Shown in pieces: positions 1-11,193 of a stretch of DNA of 64,000 nucleotides. The notes under the pieces are model-generated. The model made no database searches and had not been told where the DNA came from. It worked only from the letters and a program-made list of their open reading frames with translations. Source of the stretch: Streptomyces sp. NBC_00443 (GTDB taxonomy: Bacteria > Actinomycetota > Actinomycetes > Streptomycetales > Streptomycetaceae); contig NZ_CP107917.1 of the NCBI RefSeq assembly GCF_036014175.1, forward strand, positions 8,990,001 through 9,054,000. The letters run 5' to 3'. Made by a program: the position numbers and the translations under genes. Positions within the stretch are counted from its first letter, which is position 1. Every line of letters begins with the position of its first letter.

Positions 1-3000
1 GAGCACTGTGGCGCTCCCTGCTCCCCGCACCCCCCTCCGCCCGGACCGGCAGGCACAGCCTGGCCGACCGTCTGGCCCGGCTCCCGGAGCCCGAACGCGC
101 CGCACGTGTCCTCGCCCTGGTCCGTGAGGAGGCCGCCCACGCGCTCGGCCTGCGCTCTGCGGAGTCCGTCCGTCCCGACCAGCCGCTCCGCGACCTCGGC
201 ATGGACTCGGTGACGGCGGTCGACCTGCGCAACCGCATCAGCACCCGTATCGGCAGCAAGCTCCCCGCCACCCTCCTCTTCGACCACCCCACGCCCACCC
301 GCCTCGCCGAGTACCTGCTGGCGGGCGCCCTCGCGACCGCGGGCCGTACGAGTCAGAAGCCCGGACCCGGGACCACGGCCTCGCGGGGGCCGTCCCCGGA
401 CGAGCCCGTGGCCCTCGTCGCCATGGCCTGCCGGGTGCCCGGCGGGGTGAGCGACCCGGAGGGCCTGTGGCGCCTCGTCGCCGAGGGCCGGGACGCGGTC
501 GGACCGTTCCCGGCAAGGCGGTGGGACGTCGAGTCGCTGTACGACCCCGACCCGGACGCGCTGGGCAAGTCGTACGCCCGCGAGGGCGGGTTCCTCGACG
601 ACATCGACGCCTTCGACGCCGCCTTCTTCGGCATCACCCCGAAGGAGGCTGCGGCCATGGACCCGCAGCAGCGGCTGCTGCTGGAGGCCGCCTGGGAGTC
701 GCTGGAACGCGCCGGAATCGTGCCCGCCGACCTCGCGGGCAGCACGACGGGTGTGTACGTCGGCATGTTCGGCAGCGACTACCTGTCCGGCACCCGGCTG
801 GACCAACTGGACGGCTACGTCGGTACGGGCTCCGCGCTGAGCGTGGCCTCCGGCCGGCTGGCGTACACGCTCGGGCTGAACGGCCCGGCCCTGACGGTGG
901 ACACCGCGTGCTCGTCGTCTCTGGTGGCCGTGCATCTGGCAGCCCAGGCGCTGCGGGCGGGGGAGTGCGATCTGGCGCTCGCCGGCGGCGTCACGCTGAT
1001 GGTCACGCCGCAGACCTTCGTCGAGTTCAGCCGGCTGCGCGGCCTGTCCCCGACGGGCCGCTGCCGCTCCTTCTCCGATGCCGCCGACGGCGCCATCTGG
1101 GCCGAGGGCGCCGGCATGGTCGTACTGAAACGACTGAGCGACGCCCGGCGGGACGGCGACCGGATCCTGGCCGTGCTGCGCGGCACCGCCGTCAACCAGG
1201 ACGGCCGCAGCCAGGGCATGTCCGCGCCGAACGGACCCGCGCAGGAGCAGGTGATCCGGCGGGCCCTGGAGCAGTCCGGCCTCGGGCCCGCCGACATCGA
1301 CTACGTCGAGGCGCACGGCACGGGCACGACCCTCGGCGACCCGATCGAGGCGAACGCCCTCGCGGAGGTCTTCGGCGCCACTCGCACCGACGAGCGCCCG
1401 CTGTACCTGGGCTCGCTGAAGTCCAACATCGGGCACGCGCAGGCGGCTTCGGGCGTGATCGGCCTGATCAAGGTGGTGCAGTCCCTGCACCACGAAACCC
1501 TCCCGCGCACCCTGCACGCGGACACGCCCAGCCGCCACGTCGACTGGACCGACAGCGGCTTGCGCCTACTGCGGGAGGAGACGGCCTGGCCCGCGTCGGC
1601 AGGGCGGGTACGGCGTGCCGGTGTGAGCGCCTTCGGGATCAGCGGCACCAACGCCCACGTGATCGTGGAGGAGGCCACCCAGTCGCCGGTGACAGAGACT
1701 GCCGCCGAACTACCCGCCGGACAGCGGCTGTTCGTCCTGTCCGGCCGCAGTGAGGACGGCCTGCGCGGACAGGCAGCCGCCCTGGCCCGTCACCTCGCCG
1801 AGGACACCGGCCCCGCCGCGCTGCCGGACCTGGCCCACACCCTGGCCCGCCACCGCACCCACTTCGAGCGGCGCGCCGCGATCCTGGCGGAGAGCCCGGA
1901 CGAACTGCGCTCCGTCCTGCGCGAGTTGGCTGCCGGGCAGGTCACCCTGCCGCCGTTCCGGGAGGAGCAGACGGGCAAGGTCGCTTTCGTCTATGCCGGA
2001 CACGGCGGCCAATGGCCCGGCATGGGCCTGGACCTGATGACCCAGTCGGAGGCGTTCCGCGAGGAGCTCACCCGGATCGACGAGGCCGTCCAGCGGCACG
2101 TCGGCTGGTCGGTGCTCAACGCGCTGCGTGCTCCCGAGGAGTTCACCCCTCTGGAGCGGACCGAGTATCTGCAGCCGACGCTTTTCGCGGTGAACGCGGC
2201 CCTGACGGCCGCCTGGCGCTCGCTCGGCGTCACCGCGGACGCCGTGATCGGGCACAGCCTGGGCGAGGTGGCCGCCGCTTACGGCGCGGGCGCCCTCACC
2301 CTGGACGACGCCGTGGCCGTCGTGACCGGGCGCGCCCAGGCGGTCGCACCGGTCGCGGGCAAGGGCGGCATGCTGTCCCTGGACCTGCCGCGCCCGCGCG
2401 TCGAGGAACTCCTCGCGCCGTACGCCGGACGGCTGTTCGTGGCCGCCGTCAACAGCCCGCACTCCACGGCCGTGTCCGGTGACGGCGAAGCGCTGGCCGA
2501 GCTGCGCCGGAGCCTCGACGAGCAGGGCATCGAGGCGCGGTCGCTGTCCACCCCGTTCGCCTCGCACACCCCGCTGATGGCCCCGCTTCGCGAGGAGTTG
2601 CTCGACCGCTGGTCCGGCATCCGGGGCAGCGGAACCACCATCCCGCTGTACTCGACGGTGCTGGCCGAACCCGTGCCAGGAGACCGTCTGGACCCCGCCT
2701 ACTGGTACGCCAACCTCAGCGAGCCCGTCCGCTTCGCCGACACGATCCGCCGCATGCTGGACGACGGCTACCGCTACTTCGTCGAGCTGAGCCCGCACCC
2801 CTCGCTCGGCTCGTCCATCGAAGCGGTGGCCGCGGACGCCGGAATCGACGCGGTGAGCGTCGGCTCGCTGCGCCGCCAGCTCGGCGGACGGGACGTACTG
2901 CTGCGCAGGCTCGGGGAGTTGTACACGGGCGGCCACACACCCGACCGGCGGGCGCTGTTCCGCGAGGGCCGGCGCGTCGACCTGCCCACCTACGCCTTCG

Positions 3001-6000
3001 CCCGCGAACGACACTGGCTCGCGCCGGCCCCGGCCACCGCGACCGGCGCCTCGCCGCTCCTCGGCACGCACGTCGAGGCCAGCGACGAAGCCGACCGGCA
3101 CCTCTTCCAGAGCGAGGTGGACCTCCGCGACAGCCGCTTCGCCTATCTGACCGACCACCGGGTCACCGGCGAGGTCTGGCTGCCCGGCGCCGCCTTCCTC
3201 GGCATGGCACTGGAAGCCGCGTCCACCGTGCAGGACGGCGGCGACGTACGGCTCGCCGACGTCAGGTTCCTCCAGGCGCTGCGCCTCGACGAGTCCCGGC
3301 CGACCCGGCTGCAACTGGTCCTGCGGCCCGCGAAAGACGGCTTCCGGGACTTCACCATCGCCTCGGCGCCCACCGGCGGCGAACAGCGTGCTCCCTGGGA
3401 ACGCCACGTCGCCGGACGTATCGCAGTCACCGCCGTCGCTGAGGCAGAGCCCGCCGAGCCCGGTGCCGAGGCCGGCGCGTCACTCGCCGCGCTGCGCGAG
3501 CAATGCACCGAGCAGGTCGATCTGCCCGCCGTCTACGGCGCCCTCGCCGCCCTCGGCATCGACTACGGCCCCGCCTTCCGAGGCCTGGAGTCGGGCTACC
3601 GAGCCCCATCCACCGCCCTCGCCCGACTGGCCGACAAGCCCGCCGCCGGTCATCTGCTCCACCCGGCCGTCCTCGACGCCGCCTTCCACACGGCCGCCCT
3701 GCCTGGTGAGGCCCCCGAGGGGCGGGCGTTCATCCCTGCCGGGGTCGCCCGACTCCGCCACACCGGTCTCCGCTCAACGCCCGCCTGGGTGACCTGCGAG
3801 CTGCGATCCGTATCCGGCGACACCGCGACGCTCGACCTGCGGCTGTACGACGAGAAGGACCAGCTCCTCCTGGAAGCCGAGGAGTTCGAGCTGGCCGCGC
3901 TCTCACCCCTGGACGGCGCCCTGTTCGAGACTCGCTGGCAGCCCCGCCCGATCGCCAACGAGCCCCCTTCGCACGACAGTTGGCTGATCCTGTCCGACGA
4001 GTCGGGCGTGGCGGCCCAGCTTGTCGAGCGACTGGGCACGTCGGTGTCGTATGTGATCGCCCGCAGAGGCCAGGAGTTCTCCGCCGAGGGCCCCGGCCGC
4101 TACGTCCTCGACCCGGCCGACCCGCAGCATCTGCGCCGCCTCCTCGACGAGGCCTTCGCAAGCGAACCGCCCGAGCGTGTCGTCCAGTTGACCGCACTCG
4201 ACGCTCCCGCGATCGAGGACGCCGACACAGCCGAGCTGGCGGCGCGGCTGTGCTGCCTGAGCACCCTCCATCTGGTGCGCACGTTCGCCGAGCGGGCGCA
4301 GGGACCGGCGCCCCGGCTCTTCCTCGTAGCGCGAGGCAGCCAAGCCGCGGGCGACAGCACGCAGGTGACGCACCCTCAGCAGGCGCTCGCCTGGGGCTTC
4401 GGCCTCGCCGCGGCCCAGGAGCACCCGGAACTGAGGACCACCCTCATCGACCTCCCGGCGACGGACGGCGTCGACGCCCTGTGGACCCAGCTGAGGCACG
4501 CCGACGACGAACGGCTCGTCGCCCTGCGCGAGACCGGACGGCTGGTGCCTCGCCTGACCCGCACCCGCCCGGACGACGCCGGGCACGGCGCCACCACCCC
4601 GGACGGCGTGTATCTGATCACCGGTGGCCTGGGCGGTCTCGGGCGGGTCGTCGCCGAGCGTCTGGTCCGTCGCGGCGCCCGCCGGCTGGCCCTGATGAGC
4701 CGGAGCGCGCCTGCCGCGGAGGCCATGGGCTGGATCCAGGGACTCGAAGAGCGGGGCGTGACGGTGCACTTGGCCCGCGCTGACGTCGCCGACCGCGACG
4801 GACTGGCCGCCGCCCTGGACGCCGTACGACACGCACTCGGCCCGATCACCGGGGTCGTTCACGCGGCCGGGGTCCTGGACGACGCCACCATCGCCAACCT
4901 GACCGACGAGCGCGTCCTGCGCGTCCTCGGTCCCAAGGTCCTGGGCACCGCCCTGCTCACCGAACTGACCCCGGAAGCGGCGGACTTCGTGCTGTTCGCG
5001 TCGGCAGCCGGTCTGCTCGGCTCGGCCGGACAGAGCCCGTACTCGGCGGCGAACGCCTTCCTCGACGCCTGGGCGCACCACCTCTCCCGCACGGACCGCC
5101 GTGCACTGAGCCTGGACTGGGGCGCCTGGTCCGGAGTGGGCATGGTGTCCGAGTCCGGCGTCCGCGAGGCGGAGACCGGCCGCTCGGGCCTGGTCGCCTT
5201 CTCGGCACAGGACGGCGGCGAGCTGTTCGAACGCGTGCTGAGCACCGGCCGCCGCCAGCTCGCCCCCATGGCCCTGGACTGGGAGATGCTGTCCCTCGAC
5301 CCGGATACGGCCCGCACCCGCCCCATCCTGGCCGACCTGGTCACCGTCCCCACCGGTACGCCCGGCGCGGACGACCTGGTCAAGAAGGTGTTCGCGGCGA
5401 CGACCGACACCGAGCGGACCGCACGCCTGGAGGCATACGTACGCGCCAGGGTCGGCGAGGTAGCCGGCGGCGCGGTCCAGGTCTCCGCCACCACGGCCCT
5501 GAAGGAACTCGGCCTCGACTCCCTCATGCTCGTGCGGCTGCGCAACGCCTTCGCCCGTGAACTCGGCGTCGAACTCCCCGCGGCCACCGTCTTCTCGGCC
5601 GCCGACATGCGCGGCCTCGCCCAGGCCCTGAGCACGGCGCTGCCCGAACGGCGGACCACGGCACAGGACGAGAAGCCGCAGCACACCGCCGAGGTACCGG
5701 CGACCGAAGTGCATCCCGCGACCCGCGACGTCGTACGGCTGCTGCGCAGCGCCCAGCCCGGCATGCCGGACGCGGCCCACGCCGTCGGCCTCGCCGTACG
5801 CCTCACCACGCCGACCACCCCCGAGGCGCTCACCGGCATCCTCGGCGGCCTCACGGCACGGCACGCGGCCCTGCGCACCGCCATCGTCCCCGCGGCCGAG
5901 GGCGGGCGCGAGCTGCGGGTGCACCGCGAACTGCCGGAACCGCTGCTGCGCTGGACGGCCGTACCGGACGAGGTCTCCTGCGACGCCGCCGACCGGCTGC

Positions 6001-7130
6001 GCGAGCTCCTTGAACCGCCGTTCGACCTGGCTGTCGCGCCGCTGTGGCGCTTCGAGCTGCTGGACGGCGGCGAGCGCGGCCAGACGCTGGTGTACGGCGC
6101 TCACCACGCGGTCAGTGATCTGCAGTCGCTGCTGCTGGTGGCGAGCGAGATCGACGCCGAGCTGGCCGGCAACGTGCTCGGCGACTCGGTCACCAACCGA
6201 GACATCGCGCTGCTGATCGAGGCCCAGCAGACCGGCGAGCAGGCTGCCGCGCGCGGCGAGGGGGAGGCCGGGAGCCGAGCCGACGGCCGGGCCGAATCCG
6301 ACGAGTGGCGCGAGGCCTTCCACGGCAGCGCGCGCCTCGACCTCACCCTCAGCCGGTCGCGGCCCGACACCCGCTCGTACCGCGCCGGCAGCGTCACCGT
6401 GCCCATTCCCGACGGGCTCACGGACCGCATCTCGGCCGCCGCGAGCCGTCTGGCCGTGACCCCGGCCGCCTTCTGCCTCGGCACCCTGACGGTCCTGCTG
6501 GCCAGGAAGCGCGAGCTCGAACGCTTCGTCCTCGCCGTGCCCGTCGACACCCGCATCCACGCCGACGCGTACGACGCCTTGGGCTTCTTCGGCGTTCCGG
6601 TGCCCTTCCCGGCCGAGGCGAGCGCGGGCGAGCCCGTCGAGGAGGTGCTGCGCCGCACCGACGGGCGGCTGCAGAGGGTCCTGACCAAGGGCGCGATGTT
6701 CTCCGACGTACTGCCGGTGCTCGCCCAGCAGGGCCTGTACCGGGCGAACGCGCCGCTGGTGGAGGTGTACTTCAACTACGTACGCGCCGCCGGAGGGTTG
6801 ACCGGCTTGGAGGTGCTGCCGGCGGGCACGGGCTACTCCGACCTCGACCTCATGGTCACCATGACGCCGGACGCGGGCCGGATCCGCCTCGACCACAACC
6901 TCGACATCCTGGACGCGGCGACGGTCGCCGAGCTGGGGAGGCGCTGGTGCGTCTGCTCGCGGAGACGGCGCAGGACGCGACGGGGCCGGTTCGTACGACA
7001 CCGACACCGACATCGACGACGACACCGACACCGGCCCGCACCCTCGCCGTCGCCGCCACCTTCGCCCTCGGCAACCTGCCGCTGTTGTGCGAGACGGCGG
7101 TCAACGAGTCGGTACGGGACGGCAGCATGA
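1..7130 (+). CDS. Type I polyketide synthase, 5' end outside window: (ACP)-KS-AT-DH-KR-ACP-condensation
   Basis: The reading frame is open from base 3, so the gene starts upstream. Domains in order: ACP (phosphopantetheine serine in LGMDSVTAVDL, about 200-230), KS (405-1665; active Cys in DTACSSS, His in EAHGTGT and KSNIGHAQ), AT (about 1970-2960; GHSLGEV), DH (about 3050-3900; HRVTGEVWLPG), KR (about 4600-5200; NADPH motif GGLGGLG, Tyr in SPYSAANAF, LDD motif typical of B-type KR), ACP (LGLDSLMLVRL, about 5510-5540) and a condensation domain (about 5715-6930; HHAVSD, an HHxxxD motif). The AT is atypical: it has AGHGGQW where GQGxQW is usual and FASH where YASH or HAFH is usual, so its extender unit cannot be read off. 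The last ~190 bases of this frame encode an Arg/His/Pro-rich tail that is out of frame. One missing G in the run 6935-6938 would join the protein to the FkbH domain that follows. One elongation module is visible. Confidence 0.93.
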   Translation, partial: ALWRSLLPAPPSARTGRHSLADRLARLPEPERAARVLALVREEAAHALGLRSAESVRPDQPLRDLGMDSVTAVDLRNRISTRIGSKLPATLLFDHPTPTRLAEYLLAGALATAGRTSQKPGPGTTASRGPSPDEPVALVAMACRVPGGVSDPEGLWRLVAEGRDAVGPFPARRWDVESLYDPDPDALGKSYAREGGFLDDIDAFDAAFFGITPKEAAAMDPQQRLLLEAAWESLERAGIVPADLAGSTTGVYVGMFGSDYLSGTRLDQLDGYVGTGSALSVASGRLAYTLGLNGPALTVDTACSSSLVAVHLAAQALRAGECDLALAGGVTLMVTPQTFVEFSRLRGLSPTGRCRSFSDAADGAIWAEGAGMVVLKRLSDARRDGDRILAVLRGTAVNQDGRSQGMSAPNGPAQEQVIRRALEQSGLGPADIDYVEAHGTGTTLGDPIEANALAEVFGATRTDERPLYLGSLKSNIGHAQAASGVIGLIKVVQSLHHETLPRTLHADTPSRHVDWTDSGLRLLREETAWPASAGRVRRAGVSAFGISGTNAHVIVEEATQSPVTETAAELPAGQRLFVLSGRSEDGLRGQAAALARHLAEDTGPAALPDLAHTLARHRTHFERRAAILAESPDELRSVLRELAAGQVTLPPFREEQTGKVAFVYAGHGGQWPGMGLDLMTQSEAFREELTRIDEAVQRHVGWSVLNALRAPEEFTPLERTEYLQPTLFAVNAALTAAWRSLGVTADAVIGHSLGEVAAAYGAGALTLDDAVAVVTGRAQAVAPVAGKGGMLSLDLPRPRVEELLAPYAGRLFVAAVNSPHSTAVSGDGEALAELRRSLDEQGIEARSLSTPFASHTPLMAPLREELLDRWSGIRGSGTTIPLYSTVLAEPVPGDRLDPAYWYANLSEPVRFADTIRRMLDDGYRYFVELSPHPSLGSSIEAVAADAGIDAVSVGSLRRQLGGRDVLLRRLGELYTGGHTPDRRALFREGRRVDLPTYAFARERHWLAPAPATATGASPLLGTHVEASDEADRHLFQSEVDLRDSRFAYLTDHRVTGEVWLPGAAFLGMALEAASTVQDGGDVRLADVRFLQALRLDESRPTRLQLVLRPAKDGFRDFTIASAPTGGEQRAPWERHVAGRIAVTAVAEAEPAEPGAEAGASLAALREQCTEQVDLPAVYGALAALGIDYGPAFRGLESGYRAPSTALARLADKPAAGHLLHPAVLDAAFHTAALPGEAPEGRAFIPAGVARLRHTGLRSTPAWVTCELRSVSGDTATLDLRLYDEKDQLLLEAEEFELAALSPLDGALFETRWQPRPIANEPPSHDSWLILSDESGVAAQLVERLGTSVSYVIARRGQEFSAEGPGRYVLDPADPQHLRRLLDEAFASEPPERVVQLTALDAPAIEDADTAELAARLCCLSTLHLVRTFAERAQGPAPRLFLVARGSQAAGDSTQVTHPQQALAWGFGLAAAQEHPELRTTLIDLPATDGVDALWTQLRHADDERLVALRETGRLVPRLTRTRPDDAGHGATTPDGVYLITGGLGGLGRVVAERLVRRGARRLALMSRSAPAAEAMGWIQGLEERGVTVHLARADVADRDGLAAALDAVRHALGPITGVVHAAGVLDDATIANLTDERVLRVLGPKVLGTALLTELTPEAADFVLFASAAGLLGSAGQSPYSAANAFLDAWAHHLSRTDRRALSLDWGAWSGVGMVSESGVREAETGRSGLVAFSAQDGGELFERVLSTGRRQLAPMALDWEMLSLDPDTARTRPILADLVTVPTGTPGADDLVKKVFAATTDTERTARLEAYVRARVGEVAGGAVQVSATTALKELGLDSLMLVRLRNAFARELGVELPAATVFSAADMRGLAQALSTALPERRTTAQDEKPQHTAEVPATEVHPATRDVVRLLRSAQPGMPDAAHAVGLAVRLTTPTTPEALTGILGGLTARHAALRTAIVPAAEGGRELRVHRELPEPLLRWTAVPDEVSCDAADRLRELLEPPFDLAVAPLWRFELLDGGERGQTLVYGAHHAVSDLQSLLLVASEIDAELAGNVLGDSVTNRDIALLIEAQQTGEQAAARGEGEAGSRADGRAESDEWREAFHGSARLDLTLSRSRPDTRSYRAGSVTVPIPDGLTDRISAAASRLAVTPAAFCLGTLTVLLARKRELERFVLAVPVDTRIHADAYDALGFFGVPVPFPAEASAGEPVEEVLRRTDGRLQRVLTKGAMFSDVLPVLAQQGLYRANAPLVEVYFNYVRAAGGLTGLEVLPAGTGYSDLDLMVTMTPDAGRIRLDHNLDILDAATVAELGRRWCVCSRRRRRTRRGRFVRHRHRHRRRHRHRPAPSPSPPPSPSATCRCCARRRSTSRYGTAA

Positions 7131-8623
7131 CGACCGTCGCCGAGGCCCCGTACCACCACGTGCTGGCCGGCCTGCGCGACCCGTCCGGCGTGTTCGCCGA
7201 CCCCGGCACGACGGCGGGCGTCGTACTCCTGCGGGCGACGGACCTGCAACGCTTCGGCCCCGTCGACGACGCCCTGCTGGCCGAACTGCGCACCGCCTAC
7301 CCGGCCGCCCTGCGTGCGGTGGCCGAGCGCACCCGCAAGCCGCTGATCGTCGGCTTCCTGCCCGCCGCGCCGGGTGAGGACCGTTTGCGGCGGTGGGAAG
7401 AGGGGATCGCCGCCGAGGTGGCGGAGGTGCCGGGCATCGCGGTGCTCGGTCCCGACGAGTGGACCCGCCACCATCCCGTCGAGGAACGCTTCGACGCGCG
7501 CACCGAACGCCTGGCCCACCTCCCGTTCACCCCGCACTTCCAGGCAGCCGTGGCCCTCCGCCTCGCCGAGGTCGTACGGGCGGTCCGGCGCCCGGTGCCG
7601 AAGGTGATCGCAGTCGACGGCGACGAGACCCTGTGGGGCGGCGTGGCCGGGGAGATCGGCCCCGAGGCCGTGGACCTGACCGGGCCGCGAGACCTGCTGG
7701 CCCGCCGGTTGCTGCAGTGGCGCGCGGCGGGCGCCCTGCTCGTCCTGATCAGCAACAACGACGAGGACACGGTCCGCGCCGTACTGGACCGCCCGGACAG
7801 CCCGTTGAAGGCCGAGCACTTCAGCGTGCTCTCCGCGGCCTGGGGGCCGAAGCCGACTCGCCTGGCGGACGTGGCGCAGACGCTCAACCTGGGCCTGGAC
7901 AGCTTCCTGTTCCTCGACGACAACCCGGCCGAGATCGCCAAGATGCGCTCGGCGCTGCCGCAGGTGCTGTCGGTGACCAGCCCCTCGGTCGCCGAACTCC
8001 CGGAGTTCCTGCGTCGGTTGTGGCCGCTGGTACCCGCCGCCGCAACGGCCGAGGACGCGCTGCGGGCGCGGTTCTACGAGCAGGAGCGGGAGCGGGACGC
8101 CGTACGCGAACAGGCGAGCTTCGAGGAGTTCCTGGACCAGCTGGAACTGGAGGTCGACATCAGGGCCCTGGCCGACGCCGACGTCCAGCGGACGGAGCAA
8201 CTCGTCGCCCGCACCAACCAGTTCACCCTCCGTGCCCGCTCCACCGACGGCGGCGACGTCGCTCGGTGGCGCGAACACGGTGAGGTCTGGACCGCATCGG
8301 CCCGTGACAGGTTCGGCGACTACGGCCAGATCGGCCTGCTCGCCCTGCACCGCCAGGGTGACCAACTCGATGTGCCGGCCTGGCTGATGAGCTGCCGTGC
8401 ACTCGGCCGGGGCGTCGAGGAGCGGCTGCTGCAATGGCTGGCCGACCGCGCCGAGCAACTGGACTGCGCGAAGGTTCGCCTCACAGCGGAGCGCACGCCG
8501 CGCAACACCCCGGCCCGCCGTCTGCTGTCGGCGCTGGGCGGCGGCGACCAGGACGACGACCGACTGGAGACCGTGGTCACGCCGGAGCAACTGCGGGCGT
8601 TCCGCTCGTGGCGGCGGCAGTGA
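6939..8623 (+). CDS. FkbH-like HAD-superfamily domain, probably the C-terminus of the preceding PKS
   Basis: This is a complete FkbH-like protein of about 550 residues. Known FkbH enzymes take a glyceryl group from 1,3-bisphosphoglycerate, dephosphorylate it and load it on a carrier protein. Seen here: an N-terminal FkbH region starting with LAVAATF; the HAD motif VDGDETLWGG (first Asp is the nucleophile); ISNNDED; FLDDNPAE; and the GNAT-like end ARTNQFTLRAR. No convincing separate start or ribosome site precedes it. A Thr/Pro linker (about 6985-7040) connects it in frame to ELGEALVRLL, the natural end of the condensation domain, if one G is restored at 6935-6938. I therefore read it as the last domain of the PKS, with the carrier domain of the next gene as a possible acceptor. 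A free-standing protein is less likely. Confidence 0.88.
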
Positions 8624-8684
8624 CGGCCGGCATCGGACCGGCCAGTACCGATCAAGGGGCAGGGCAACACCGTGAAGGGCTCTC

Positions 8685-11193
8685 ATGCGTGAGGTGAACG
8701 AGAACGTGTCGGCAGCCGCCGAACAGCGGGCGACCGCGGAGGAGATAGAGCGGGGTGGTCTCGGTCTGTCCGTGACCGACCTGCTCGCCAGGGTCGCGGG
8801 ATCGGCTGCGCCGCCCACGCAGCCGCAGACCGCGGGACCATCAACCCCGCAGCAGACGGTCCCGAGCAGCGCGGGTGCGCCGACCGACACCGAGACCGAC
8901 TCCGACTCCGACACCGGCAGCGTCACGCCGCGTGACGTGGAGACCCTTGCGGCCGCCGTCGCAGCCGTGGCCGGCCGTTACGTCCCTGCAGGGCAGCTCT
9001 CGCCCGACGTCGACTTCTTCGACGCCGGGGGCACCTCCGTCAATGCCGTGGAGCTCGTCGCCGCGCTGGAGGACGAGCTGGGCATGGAGATCGACCTGGA
9101 CGAGGTGTTCGCCGACGCCCGGCCGATCAACCTGGCCAGGCGGGGGTTCGGGAGCGGCACCGGGGCCCGGGCCGACGGACCGGAAACGGCCGTACCGGAA
9201 ATGCCCGTACCGGAAACGGCCGTGGCGCAAGTCGCCGTACCGCAAGCGCCCGTACCTGTGGCGGTCCGGACGGTTCAGCCCCCGGCAGCCGCGGCCCCAC
9301 CCCGGCCATCACCGCCCCGCCTCCACCCCCGACCCTCGCCCGCGCCACCCCTCGGACGCCGCGGCCCGCCCCGAGGACCTCACCCAGATCCTCGCCGACC
9401 TGGCCCTCGCCGACCGGCTCCCCTTCACCGCCTCGCCCGACCCCCTCCCGCCCCGCCGCATCCTGCTGACCGGCGCCACCGGCTTCCTCGGCAGCCATAT
9501 GCTCCTGGACCTGCTGCGCCACAGCGACGCCCACGTCTACTGCCTGGTCCGTGCCGCCGACGAGGAGGCGGCCGCCTCCCGGCTCGGCGACGCGCTCAAG
9601 AGCTACGCGCTGCCCTGGTCGTCAGAGGTCCGCCGCCGCGTCACCGTGCTCCCCGGCGACATGCGCGACCCCCACCTGGGCCTGTCCGACGACCTCTGGA
9701 ACAGCCTCGCCCAGGAGCTGGACAGCGTCGTCGGCGTCGCGGCCGCGGTGGACTTCCTGCGCGGGTACCAGTCCCTGCGCAGCAGCAACGTCCTCGGCGC
9801 CCTCACCCTGGCCGAACTCGCCGCGACCGGACGCCCCAAGCCCCTGCACCACATCTCCTCGATCGCCGTCTTCAACGAGGTCGGCATCCCGTCCATGGGC
9901 GAGGACGACCCGTTCGCGCACATCGACCGCCTGATCGCCGGCTACGACCAGACCAAGTGGGCCGCGGAGGTCGCCCTGCGCAGGGCCCGAGACCACGGCC
10001 TGGTCGTCACCGCCCTGCGCCCCGGCGGAATCGGCGGCCACAGCAAGACCGGCGCCTACAACCCCCAGGACCTCAGCAGCGGCCTCATCTCGGCCTTCGG
10101 CCGGTTCCGCACTGTCCCCGCGTTCCGCTACCTCAACGCCGCCCCGGTCGACTGGGTCAGCCGCGTCGCGGTCGCCGCCATCTGCGAACCCGACGCCTGG
10201 GGCTTCGACTACAACCTCACCGGCGTGCCCAACACCCTCGACGACGTCGTCCAGGACATGGCGCTAGGCGGCATGCACGTCCGCGTACAGGACTGGGACG
10301 AGTGGCGCACCGACGCCCTGGCCCGTCTACAGGCCGACCCGGTCCCCGAACTGGGCTTCCTCACCCGCGTGTTGCAGAGCCCCACCGCCCTGAAGCTGTG
10401 CGAGGCGACCCTGAAGGGTCCGGCCGCCGTCGCCGACCGCACCACGGCACTGGTGGAGGCACTCGGCCTCCAGCCGGCCGCCCGCTACGACGCCCGCGCC
10501 CAGCTGAAGACGTTCGAACGCCTCGCCGGCGACGGTCTGGCCCGCCTCCCGCACAAGGACGACCAGCCCTACCTCTGGTTCGACGAGACCACCGAGGGCA
10601 GCGTCGGCCCCGTCGGCGCCGCGGCCGACATGCCTTGCTCGATGTCTCTGACCCTCTCCATCGCGAGCATGCACCAGCTGGTGACGGACCGCCGAGTCGA
10701 CGTAGGCGGCCAGGTCACCTGCCCGGCCGTGCACCCCGAGCCGCTGACCGTGGAACGCGGCGACATCTGGATCCGCCCCGAGGAAGGCATCCCGCACCAC
10801 CACGGCCTGCGCCACCAGCTCCTGCGCTACCGCATGGAGTTGACGGACGCCGACGGTGGCCGCTGGTGGCTGGAGGGCCACAAGTACGCCCGCGCCCGCC
10901 GCGACGTCTGGCGCCAGACCCGGGCCCTCACCGTGGAGCTCGGCCGCGAGGGCGAACCGGCGAGCCTGGCCGGCGAGGTCGTCGTCCCCGCGGACTCCTA
11001 CGTGCGCGACCAGATCGACGGCATCAAGGTCGACCCGCGCCTCACCAGCCAGGAGAAACGCGCCGCCAAGCTGACCTGGCTCGCCTGGTTCGGCCTGGAG
11101 ATGGGCCGCGGCCTGCTCGGCCCCTTCGCCCGCGCCGCCGCGGACCTGCTCGACCTGCGCCGTACCCAGACCCCCACGGAGCACCACCGATGA
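8685..11193 (+). CDS. Carrier protein fused to thioester reductase plus an uncharacterised C-terminal domain (frameshifted)
   Basis: The gene starts at ATG 8685 behind AAGGG. Residues about 85-150 form a carrier domain with DAGGTSVNAVEL, close to peptidyl-carrier type. After a Pro/Ala linker the frame changes; one extra C in 9300-9303 explains it, and the new frame has no ATG, GTG or TTG between the shift and the Rossmann motif, so this is one protein. The reductase (about 9450-10450) has LLTGATGFLGSH, a serine in HHISSIAVF and YDQTK (YxxxK), so its active site looks intact. Such domains release carrier-bound acyl chains as aldehydes or alcohols using NAD(P)H. The last ~200 residues (about 10590-11190; GGRWWLEGHKYARARRDVW) resemble a region I associate with GMC-oxidoreductase/hydrolase proteins; that is recollection, not a search. 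The stop overlaps the next start (ATGA). Confidence 0.85.

Noticed and set aside
1710..3407. 565-codon minus-strand frame within the PKS AT region
   Set aside because: Antisense of conserved AT sequence; no motifs of its own.
3903..7031. 1042-codon open frame on the minus strand opposite the PKS
   Set aside because: It is the mirror of PKS codons; long antisense frames are normal in very GC-rich genes, and no domain is recognisable.
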